From NCBI RefSeq assembly GCF_000309385.1, contig NZ_JH976537.1, positions 1,321,425-1,385,424 on the forward strand: a DNA stretch of 64,000 nt, given 5' to 3'. Of the stretch, positions 39,445 through 46,627 are shown piece by piece. This DNA is from Nodosilinea nodulosa PCC 7104. Its GTDB lineage: Bacteria > Cyanobacteriota > Cyanobacteriia > Phormidesmidales > Phormidesmidaceae. Positions within the stretch are counted from its first letter, which is position 1; every line of letters starts with the position of its first letter. The notes under the pieces are model-generated. The model was not told the DNA's origin. It saw only the letters and a program-made list of their open reading frames with translations, and did not search any database. The position numbers were made by a program, and so were the translations under genes.

Positions 39445-41118
39445 ATGATAGATTTTCCCTTCTTAACGCTGATGCAGGTTCCACAGCCAGGAGCTGAGCC
39501 TGCGTCTAACGCGCCCCTAGCCAACCCGGTGGCGTCTTCCAGTCGCTTTGTTGAGGAAGCTACCGGGCAGCTAGGTCGATTTTTACCCAGCTTGATCTGG
39601 GCGATCGCGCTGCTGCTGCTGGGCTGGATTGTTGCGACCCTGGTGGCTCTGGCGGTGCGTAATCTGTTGCGCAAGACCAGCTTAGACGATCGATTGGCAA
39701 ACTGGGCTACGGGGCGACCGGCTGACAGCCCGGTGCAGGTGGAGAAGTGGGTTTCGACCCTGGTGTACTGGGTTATTTTTCTGTTCGCCATTGTGGCGTC
39801 GCTGAATGCCCTCAACCTGGCCGGTGTGTCGGCACCGCTGAACAATTTTCTGGATCAAATATTTCTCTACCTGCCGCGCATCGGCGGGGCGCTGCTGCTG
39901 CTGGGGGTCGCCTGGCTGACGGCTACCCTGGTGCGATCGCTGATTATCAACGGCCTGGGGCGGTTTAATCTCGACGATCGCCTGGCACAGCAGGCGGGGT
40001 TAGAGCAGGGCAGCAGCCCGATCGTTTTGAATGAAACCATTGGCAATGTGCTGTACTGGTTCATTCTGCTGCTGTTTATTCCGCTGATCTTAAGCGCTCT
40101 ACAGCTGCCGGGTCTTCTGGCTCCAGTCGAAGAGCTAATTAACTCATTCCTCCAGGCGATTCCTCGGATTGTAACGGCGGGTATCGTACTGGCAATTGGC
40201 TGGGTGATTGCTCGGATTGTGCGCGGGGTCGTAACCAACCTGCTGCTGGCTACCGGCGCCGATCAGTTGGGCAGTCGGATGGGGCTGCGGTCTACCTCTA
40301 CCGGGGCCACCCCCGGGGGAATTTCTCTGTCAAATCTGGCTGGTACCCTGGCCTACGTCCTGGTGCTAATCCCGGCGGTCGTAGCTGCCCTCAACGAACT
40401 CAACATCGAAGCCATTTCAGCCCCCGCCATTGCGATGCTGGAGCGGGTGTTAACCGCTATTCCCCAGGTGATTATGGCCGGGGTTGTGATCGCCGCCGCC
40501 TACGTGGTGGGGCGCTTTGTGGCCGATCTGGTCACTGGCGTGCTGCGAGGGGCTGGCTTTGACAACATCATGGGCATTCTTGGCCTGCCAGAGCTAAACC
40601 TGGGTACTGGGGCTTCGGTGCAGCCAGGGCTGGATGCCGAAGGTCGCCCGATCGCGACGGTTCAGACCCCAGGCCGTACGCCCTCGGAACTGGTCGGTAT
40701 TCTCACCCTGGTGGCCATTGTGCTGTTTGGGGCCGTAACGGCCACTGAGATCCTCAATTTCGCCGGGTTGACAGACATCGTGCGAGCCATTTTGCGCATT
40801 GGGGCGCGGGTGCTGAGCGGCGTGGTGGTATTTGCCGTGGGCCTCTACCTGGCAAACTTGGCCTTTCGTTTGGTCAATGCCATGGGCACGGGGCAGGCCA
40901 AGGTGCTGGCCCAGGCGGCCCGGATTGCGATTTTGATCTTCGTGGGAGCGATGGCCCTGCAGCAAATGGGGGTGGCTCCAGATATTGTCAACCTGGCCTT
41001 TGGGCTACTGCTAGGGGCAATTGCGGTGGCGATCGCGATCGCCTTTGGCCTGGGCGGACGCGAGGTTGCCGCTACCGAACTGCGCGAGTGGCTGTCTGCC
41101 TTTAAGCAGCGCCAGTAG
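39445..41118 (+). CDS. Mechanosensitive channel-type protein with TM-helix repeats
   Basis: A 557-residue membrane protein. Repeats of the conserved TM-helix unit (Pfam TM_helix) are clear: one near residue 35 (FLPSLIWAIALLLLGWIVAT), another after ALNNFLDQIFLYLPRIGGALL, a third near SFLQAIPRIVTAGIVLAIGW and a fourth near VLTAIPQVIMAGVVIAAAYV. These units line pores in MscS-superfamily members. The classical MscS beta domain is not obvious, so it may be a divergent channel. It likely responds to membrane tension. The ATG at 39445 starts MIDFPFLTLMQVP. Confidence 0.8.
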   Translation: MIDFPFLTLMQVPQPGAEPASNAPLANPVASSSRFVEEATGQLGRFLPSLIWAIALLLLGWIVATLVALAVRNLLRKTSLDDRLANWATGRPADSPVQVEKWVSTLVYWVIFLFAIVASLNALNLAGVSAPLNNFLDQIFLYLPRIGGALLLLGVAWLTATLVRSLIINGLGRFNLDDRLAQQAGLEQGSSPIVLNETIGNVLYWFILLLFIPLILSALQLPGLLAPVEELINSFLQAIPRIVTAGIVLAIGWVIARIVRGVVTNLLLATGADQLGSRMGLRSTSTGATPGGISLSNLAGTLAYVLVLIPAVVAALNELNIEAISAPAIAMLERVLTAIPQVIMAGVVIAAAYVVGRFVADLVTGVLRGAGFDNIMGILGLPELNLGTGASVQPGLDAEGRPIATVQTPGRTPSELVGILTLVAIVLFGAVTATEILNFAGLTDIVRAILRIGARVLSGVVVFAVGLYLANLAFRLVNAMGTGQAKVLAQAARIAILIFVGAMALQQMGVAPDIVNLAFGLLLGAIAVAIAIAFGLGGREVAATELREWLSAFKQRQ

Positions 41119-41144
41119 ACAGCCATCACGGTTAAGCTAATCTG

Positions 41145-41173
41145 TCAGGCCGGGGACCGCGTCTCCGGCCTGA
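41145..41173 (+). other. 13-bp perfect stem-loop after the channel gene
   Basis: TCAGGCCGGGGAC (41145-41157) pairs with GTCTCCGGCCTGA (41161-41173) around the loop CGC, with one G-T pair. No T-run follows, so it is more likely an mRNA-end or factor-dependent stop than a simple intrinsic terminator. Confidence 0.5.
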
Positions 41174-41178
41174 CGCGC

Positions 41179-41206
41179 GTTAATATGGTTAACTTAGCCT
41201 TAACAA
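41179..41206 (+). promoter_or_regulatory. Possible Pho box upstream of ppk
   Basis: Three TTAA-core units lie at 41180, 41189 and 41200 (GTTAATAT, GGTTAACT, CCTTAACA), about 115-140 bases before the ppk start. Cyanobacterial Pho boxes have 8-base PyTTAAPyPy repeats with 3-base spacers. The spacing here (9 and 11) is only a partial fit. Confidence 0.25.
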
Positions 41207-41320
41207 TACGGTCTGAGGTCCACCGCAACCCCAGGACATGTACGCTTATGTACGGCAGGGTTGGGGCGAGATAGGCCGTATTTGGTGCTGAAAAGTCGTT
41301 TTCGGGAGAGTCGTAACAGT

Positions 41321-43537
41321 ATGGCCACGGCGGAACGACACAGCGGTAAAGCCGACCTCAATCTCAGCGATCCCCAGTACTACATCAGCCGTGAACTCAG
41401 CTGGCTAGAGTTTAACCGTCGTGTGCTGCACGAGGCCCTCGACCCTCGCACCCCGCTGCTAGAGGCGCTGAAGTTTTTGGCCATCTTCAGCACCAATCTG
41501 GACGAATATTTTATGGTGCGGGTAGCGGCCCTCAAACAGCAGATTGAGGCCCAGGTCACGCGGCGATCGCCCGATGGGCTTTCCCCCGAGCAGCATCTCC
41601 AGGCCATTAGCGCGACCCTGCGCCCTATGGTCGAGGAGCAGCACCGCATGTTCGCCACCGACCTGAGACGGCAGATGGCCCAGCAGGGCATTGGTCTGCT
41701 CGACTATGCAGATCTCACGGCGGCCCAGGCGGCCTACTGCTGTGACTATTTTGAAGAGCAGATTTTTCCGGTCCTGACTCCCCTGGCAGTGGATCCAGGG
41801 CACCCCTTTCCCTACATTTCCAATCTCAGCCTTAACTTGGCGGTTGTCGTACAGGATCCTCGCACCCAGCAGACCCACTTTGCTCGGGTCAAGGTACCCC
41901 GAGTGCTGCCACGGTTTATTCCGCTGCCAGAAACGATGGCGGAAAGCTTGGGCGATCGCCCAAATCGCTGGCTGGGGGTGCCCCTAGAGCAAGTGATTGC
42001 TGCCAACTTGTCGGCCCTGTTTCCCGGCATGATCGTGCAGGAGTACTATAGCTTTCGCATTACCCGCAATGCCGATCTGGCTGTTGAAGAAGACGAAGCT
42101 GACGATTTGATGTTGGCCATTGAGCAAGAACTCCGCAAGCGTCGCCGCGGTGGGTCCGCCGTGCGGATGGAAATTCAGCGGACTACTCCAGAACCGGTGC
42201 GGGCCATGCTCATGGAGGAGCTAGCTCTGGCCAAGACCGATGTATACGACATCGATGGGCTGCTGGGCCTTGGCGATTTAATGACGTTTATGGCGCTGCC
42301 CCTGCCCGATCTCAAAGCGCCACCGTGGACGGCGGCGGTACCCCCTGCCCTTGAAAGCCTTAGCCCCCCCAGGGTAGATGCCGACGACACGGCCCTAGAA
42401 ACGGCCGAAGACCTCTTCTCGCTGCTGAGGCGGCAAGACCAGCTAGTTCATCATCCCTACCACTCGTTTTCGGCAACGGTACAGCGATTTATTACCCAGG
42501 CGGCCCACGACCCCCAGGTGCTGGCAATTAAGATGACGCTCTACCGTACCTCGGGCGATTCACCGATTGTTAACTCGCTGATTTCTGCCGCTGAAAATGG
42601 CAAACAGGTGACTGTCCTGGTGGAAATCAAAGCCCGCTTCGACGAAGAAAATAATATTAACTGGGCGCGCAAGCTAGAGCAGTCGGGGGTACATGTGGTC
42701 TATGGCCTAGTTGGGCTCAAAACCCACTGCAAAGTCACGCTGGTTGTGCGCCGCGAGGGACAGCAGATTCGACGCTACTACCACATCGGTACTGGCAACT
42801 ACAATCCTAAAACCGCTCGGGTCTATACTGACCTGGGCCTGCTCAGCGCCCGAGATGATATTGGGGCCGACATTTCTGATTTGTTTAACTACCTGACGGG
42901 CTATTCTCGCCAGCAGGTCTACCGTCAGCTGCTGGTGGCCCCGCTTACCCTGCGCCAGCAGCTGGTGGCCTCGATCGAGCAAGAAATTGCCTTTCAAAAT
43001 AGGGGCGAGGGAGGGCGCATTATCGCCAAAATGAATTCGCTGGTTGACCCCGATCTCATTGCGATGCTCTACAGGGCCTCGCAGGCAGGAGTTGGCATCG
43101 ATCTGATTGCGCGGGGTATCTGCTGTCTGCGGCCGGGGGTGCCGGGCATTAGCGATAATATCCGGGTTGTCAGTATTGTAGGGCGATTTTTAGAGCACTC
43201 TCGCATTCTTTACTTTCAGCACGGTGGGGAAGAACGGTTTTGGCTGGGCAGCGCTGACTGGATGCCCCGCAATCTCGATCGCAGGGTAGAAGTCATGGTA
43301 CCCATTGCCGACCCCACGCTGCGGAAGGAGCTGAAGGATGTGCTCACCCTTTGTTTAGAAGATAATCGTCAGGCCTGGGACATGGCCGCCGACGGCAGCT
43401 ATCGTCAGCGTCGCCCGGCGGCGGGAGCAGACGATTGTAGTGTCCAAGACCTGCTCATAGCCCAGGCAGGTAGCACCCTAGGTAAGCGGATGGCTCCAGC
43501 GAAACACCAGCGCTCCAAGCCCCGTAAGCAGCGCTAG
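41321..43537 (+). CDS. ppk1: Polyphosphate kinase 1
   Basis: Reversibly transfers the gamma phosphate of ATP onto polyphosphate, a phosphate and energy store. All four PPK1 domains are present: N-terminal helical domain (YYISRELSWLEFNRRVLHEA), head domain, and two PLD-like catalytic domains with VVYGLVGLKTHCKVTLVVRR, RRYYHIGTGNYNPKTARVYT (autophosphorylated His near residue 480) and NLDRRVEVMVPI. The ATG at 41321 is preferred because the upstream TTG (41261) adds unrelated residues. Its last 60 bases overlap the convergent CPBP gene. Confidence 0.95.
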   Translation: MATAERHSGKADLNLSDPQYYISRELSWLEFNRRVLHEALDPRTPLLEALKFLAIFSTNLDEYFMVRVAALKQQIEAQVTRRSPDGLSPEQHLQAISATLRPMVEEQHRMFATDLRRQMAQQGIGLLDYADLTAAQAAYCCDYFEEQIFPVLTPLAVDPGHPFPYISNLSLNLAVVVQDPRTQQTHFARVKVPRVLPRFIPLPETMAESLGDRPNRWLGVPLEQVIAANLSALFPGMIVQEYYSFRITRNADLAVEEDEADDLMLAIEQELRKRRRGGSAVRMEIQRTTPEPVRAMLMEELALAKTDVYDIDGLLGLGDLMTFMALPLPDLKAPPWTAAVPPALESLSPPRVDADDTALETAEDLFSLLRRQDQLVHHPYHSFSATVQRFITQAAHDPQVLAIKMTLYRTSGDSPIVNSLISAAENGKQVTVLVEIKARFDEENNINWARKLEQSGVHVVYGLVGLKTHCKVTLVVRREGQQIRRYYHIGTGNYNPKTARVYTDLGLLSARDDIGADISDLFNYLTGYSRQQVYRQLLVAPLTLRQQLVASIEQEIAFQNRGEGGRIIAKMNSLVDPDLIAMLYRASQAGVGIDLIARGICCLRPGVPGISDNIRVVSIVGRFLEHSRILYFQHGGEERFWLGSADWMPRNLDRRVEVMVPIADPTLRKELKDVLTLCLEDNRQAWDMAADGSYRQRRPAAGADDCSVQDLLIAQAGSTLGKRMAPAKHQRSKPRKQR

Positions 43538-44335
43538 GCCCAGCAGGCCAGCCAAGGGGTTGCCGTCTAAACCAGTCACCCAGGCCGGTACGGTGCCGGT
43601 GGGCTGAAGCAAATTGCCTACTTCCAACAGATAGTAGCCCCACACCAGTCCGCCGTGCAGCCCGACGGGATGGCCCAGCCCCGTTTGGCCAGGGTTCACG
43701 GCAATGCGCCGAGCCCAGCCCAGGACCAGACCCAGCAGCAGTAGCCCAGCGAACTGAGGCAGCAGGGCCAGCATGGCGTCGAGGGGCTTGATAAAGTGAG
43801 CGATCGCAAAAATTAGGCTGGTTGCGCCCAGCGCTACCGCCGGAGACCATCCCTGCTCTAGCTCGCGCAGGAGCCAGCCGCGAAACAAGACTTCCTCGGA
43901 CCACCCTACGGCGGTAGAGGCCAGGGCTCCCACCAGGCCAATTTGGATCAGACTCAAGCCTCGGGCCCCACTGGGGTCGAGGTTGGCCCAGCCCAGCGCC
44001 ACCTGCACCCCTGCCAGCACGGCAATACTCAAGGCCCCGAGGGTGGCACCGACTGCCCAGCCCTGGGCCAGCTGGCGGCGGCCCGCAAAGCCAACTTTGC
44101 TCCAGGGCTGGGTTTCGCCTCGAACCTGCCGCTCCCAGCGGGGCAGCACCATCAAGAAAATAATATATAGAAGAGCCGTGGGGAATAGATCGCCTCCGGG
44201 CAGAACACCCCGAGCACTCAGCCAGTACAGCGGCAGGGCCAGGGGCAGCCAGAGGGCTACTACGATCGACAAAAAGACAGTCACACGTCCCAGGGGCGGC
44301 CAGGTGGCCAGCTTAGACCAGGGCGGTTTATTCAT
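43478..44335 (-). CDS. CPBP-family intramembrane glutamic protease
   Basis: A 285-residue membrane protein with about eight hydrophobic segments. The CPBP (CAAX protease and bacteriocin-processing) motifs are present: motif 1 EEVLFRGWLL, motif 2 FAIAHF with the conserved Phe/His. These belong to glutamic intramembrane proteases of the Rce1/MroQ/Abi type. The substrate is unknown. The ATG overlaps the end of clpS by 8 bases, and the 3' end overlaps ppk1 convergently by 60 bases. Confidence 0.85.
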   Translation of the reverse strand: MNKPPWSKLATWPPLGRVTVFLSIVVALWLPLALPLYWLSARGVLPGGDLFPTALLYIIFLMVLPRWERQVRGETQPWSKVGFAGRRQLAQGWAVGATLGALSIAVLAGVQVALGWANLDPSGARGLSLIQIGLVGALASTAVGWSEEVLFRGWLLRELEQGWSPAVALGATSLIFAIAHFIKPLDAMLALLPQFAGLLLLGLVLGWARRIAVNPGQTGLGHPVGLHGGLVWGYYLLEVGNLLQPTGTVPAWVTGLDGNPLAGLLGLALLTGLGALVFRWSHPLT

Positions 44336-44615
44336 CTGGTTCGATGGTGCTGCTCAGGCCCAGGTTGCACAACCCTTCGCTGTAAAACTCGGCATGCTCC
44401 ATCGCGCAGGTAATTACCAGGGCTACGCCAGCGGTGTGGGCCTGCATCATGATGTCGACTGCCTGGGGCATGGTCAGGCTGGGGACTACCTTAATCAGCG
44501 ATTCCACCACGTATTCCATCGAGTTAAAGTCGTCGTTGTGGAGCAGCACCCGGTAGCGGGGCGCAGGTTTTTTGATAGTGGACGTCGTTGTCCGCTCGAT
44601 GGTTTCAACTGACAC
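44328..44615 (-). CDS. clpS: ATP-dependent Clp protease adaptor ClpS
   Basis: A 95-residue adaptor that delivers N-degron substrates to ClpC/ClpAP. The core (YRVLLHNDDFNSMEYVVESL, with the NDDF N-degron-binding segment, and MMQAHTAGVALVITC) is intact, with a 17-residue N-terminal extension that threads into the chaperone. It overlaps the CPBP protease gene, so the two are coupled. Confidence 0.93.
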   Translation of the reverse strand: MSVETIERTTTSTIKKPAPRYRVLLHNDDFNSMEYVVESLIKVVPSLTMPQAVDIMMQAHTAGVALVITCAMEHAEFYSEGLCNLGLSSTIEPDE

Positions 44616-45127
44616 AGCAACACCTCTTTACCTAGTTCAAGGGGCCTGGTTAAAGGGCAAGGAAAGAGCCCAGCTCAGCAGTGGCTTAACCAGCGGCGGC
44701 TGGACGAGCGGGCTACTTCTTCGCTGACTCCAGCCCAACTCCGGTGGGCGATCGCAGCGGCCTAACTCAAAACCAAAGAGGTGCTTTTAGAACAGCCCTC
44801 CCCCAGCCAACCTTACCCTCATCATAAAACTTCACGATGGCTTTGGCATGACTTCGGTCGTGAACTAGGGCAGAATCTGCCCCGCAGCGTGGGCTACTGC
44901 ACCGCAGAGGGCGGCCTGAATTTTACCTTTGCCCGCGCCCGCCCAGGCCTAAGTCGCCCAGGAATGCACGGCTCTGGAGCGGCGGCCCAGGTCATCTGGC
45001 CGATGCTGCTGGGCTAGGGCAGTGGCTACCATAGAGCAGCAGATAGCCTGCCGCAGGGTCACCAGCTGCCGCGACTGGCCCTGGGGCGTAGATTGGTCAC
45101 GTTCATGGCTGAGGGTTCTACCGACCT
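44616..45127. other. 512-bp region with no supported gene
   Basis: It holds the clpS promoter region and only a weak 78-codon ORF (44781-45017) of low-complexity composition that I do not support. One HIP1-like octamer occurs near 44750. I see no RNA structure. Confidence 0.4.
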
Positions 45128-45523
45128 ATGACATCGCTGGTTACAGGCCAAATTGTGTTTTTAGAATGCCGTCAAACCCGTCTCTATGCCGAGGTAATTC
45201 AGGTGCTTGAGCTGCGGCTGACCGGTTGGATACGCCCGCTGGCGTTGGTTACAGGCTCAGAGATTACTCCCCTGGGTACGGCTCTAGGTACCGTAACCCT
45301 TGACGTTGACGAGTCTGTGGTGCCCGATATGCTCTGGCCCTTAGATCAGCTCCAGCCCGCCCTCGATACTGAGGTTATTCCTCTCCTGGCAACGCTGTCA
45401 GCCAAAGCCTCCGCTTCCAACCCAGCGCCTGACCACAGCCAGCGGCCTACGGGTATCCATGACTTTGTGCGATCGCTGTGGGCGGAACAGAGCCAGGTGT
45501 TAAACCAGTGCCCAATGCCCTGA
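45128..45523 (+). CDS. Conserved-looking cyanobacterial hypothetical protein
   Basis: A 131-residue soluble protein (MTSLVTGQIVFLECRQTRLYAEVIQVLE). A short beta-rich N-terminal region (residues 1-70) is followed by a Ser/Ala/Pro-rich linker and a C-terminal helix with IHDFVRSLWAEQSQVLNQ. No known domain is recognised. The codon use and HIP1 content match neighbours, so it is likely a real gene. No signal peptide. Confidence 0.6.
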   Translation: MTSLVTGQIVFLECRQTRLYAEVIQVLELRLTGWIRPLALVTGSEITPLGTALGTVTLDVDESVVPDMLWPLDQLQPALDTEVIPLLATLSAKASASNPAPDHSQRPTGIHDFVRSLWAEQSQVLNQCPMP

Positions 45524-45666
45524 GGACATCAGTAATAATCCGGACGGATTTTATAAAGTTTTTACAAAGATGCCTTAGCTACCTAGAGAAGAGCCCAGAA
45601 GTGCCCTGACAATGCTGCTAGGTAGCCGATCTTCTATGTCCCTGAGGCTCTGGGCTGCCCCTGTGG

Positions 45667-45900
45667 CTAGCTAGACACAGGCTGCTGGAGCAGATCGCCA
45701 TAGGCACCCAGCCCTGGAACCAGGCGAATGCGACCTTCGTCCATTTCGTACATGAGCAGTTCTAGGGCTTCAGAGTCGCCAATGGGCAAATACCCCAGGC
45801 GAGACAGCTCAGCATTGATGCCCTGCTCAATATCAGGGGTCAGCAGCCCGCTGTGGAGGGCTTGTTCTACCAGTCGACGAATGGAAAATGTGGGGGCCAT
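45667..45900 (-). CDS. Small helical cyanobacterial hypothetical protein
   Basis: A 77-residue protein (MAPTFSIRRLVEQALHSGLL, then TPDIEQGINAELSRLGYLP, SEALELLMYEMDEGRIRLVP). It is acidic and helical, without membrane segments. This resembles small conserved cyanobacterial proteins of unknown function. Divergent from the STAS-domain gene. Confidence 0.6.
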   Translation of the reverse strand: MAPTFSIRRLVEQALHSGLLTPDIEQGINAELSRLGYLPIGDSEALELLMYEMDEGRIRLVPGLGAYGDLLQQPVSS

Positions 45901-46006
45901 GAACCATTACCTGAGCGCGATGTGATTACTAGCTATTGTCGAGCCTAGGCTCAACCCAGCCAGTGACCATGCCCCCAAGAAGGTGTGAAGTCTACCACAG
46001 CAATTC

Positions 46007-46021
46007 GTGATCCAAATCACA
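46007..46021. promoter_or_regulatory. CRP-like palindromic site
   Basis: GTGA (46007-46010), N6, TCACA (46017-46021) matches the CRP/SyCRP1 consensus TGTGA-N6-TCACA except for the first base of the left half (C instead of T). It sits in the divergent promoter region. Confidence 0.35.
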
Positions 46022-46164
46022 AAATGAATCAGTCGTTGGGGATATGTTCAGTGAATTCACGGAGGGCTTTAATTAATAGGGTCTGAATCTATATCAAGAT
46101 ACGACCAACAACGGAGCCAAAAGTCACCACCCTAAAGTGATTCCGATTACCTTCGTAGGGTAGC

Positions 46165-46193
46165 TTGACGGCTTTAATAGTTTTTAACATTAT
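46165..46193 (+). promoter_or_regulatory. Candidate promoter of the STAS gene
   Basis: TTGACG (46165-46170), an exact 17-base spacer, CATTAT (46188-46193), with the ATG 24 bases downstream at 46217. Confidence 0.5.
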
Positions 46194-46216
46194 CCAAAAT
46201 CTGGAGTGTACCCAGT

Positions 46217-46546
46217 ATGCAGACAATGACTAAGGAAATGGCTATTTTTCAGGCTCAGGGCTCTCTTAACGCCTCCAATGCCCAGGACTTCCACCAGTCT
46301 TTGATGCAGAAAATCCAGTCTGACCTGGCGGGTGGTCTATTTGTGGACATGAGTCGGGTCGAGTCCCTCGACAGCGCTGGCCTCATCTCCCTGGTTTCGG
46401 CCCTGAAGCACGCTCGGCAGTTGCAGAAGCGCCTGTGCCTGTGCGCTGTACCTCCCGCCATTCGCATTGTGTTTGAACTGACCCAGCTCGATCGCGCCTT
46501 TGAAATGGCGGATGAACTTCCCCAGCCTCTGCCTGCGGCGGCCTGA
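46217..46546 (+). CDS. STAS-domain anti-sigma factor antagonist-like protein
   Basis: A 109-residue STAS domain, as in SpoIIAA. The phospho-acceptor segment is SRVESLDSAGLISLVSALKH with Ser in DSAG, the regulated site. In this family, kinases/phosphatases switch binding to an anti-sigma factor. The C-terminus IVFELTQLDRAFEMADEL is the standard last strand and helix. No kinase is adjacent, so its partner is unknown. Confidence 0.88.
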   Translation: MQTMTKEMAIFQAQGSLNASNAQDFHQSLMQKIQSDLAGGLFVDMSRVESLDSAGLISLVSALKHARQLQKRLCLCAVPPAIRIVFELTQLDRAFEMADELPQPLPAAA

Positions 46547-46627
46547 CCCTCAGACCTGCCTAAGCCCGCTGCCCTAGGCCCGCTATAGTATGTAAGTTGA
46601 ACTTGCGTGCGTTGGGGTGGCTGGGCT

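Larger units (their letters stand above)
45901..46216. other. Intergenic region between a small hypothetical gene and the STAS gene
   Basis: About 316 bases between divergent genes. It contains a CRP-like palindrome at 46007-46021 and a sigma-70-type promoter for the STAS gene, listed separately. Confidence 0.5.

Noticed and set aside
44781..45017. 78-codon plus-strand ORF starting with GTG after AAAGAGG
   Set aside because: The protein is low-complexity and has no recognisable motifs. It lies in the clpS upstream gap and looks like a chance frame in GC-rich DNA.
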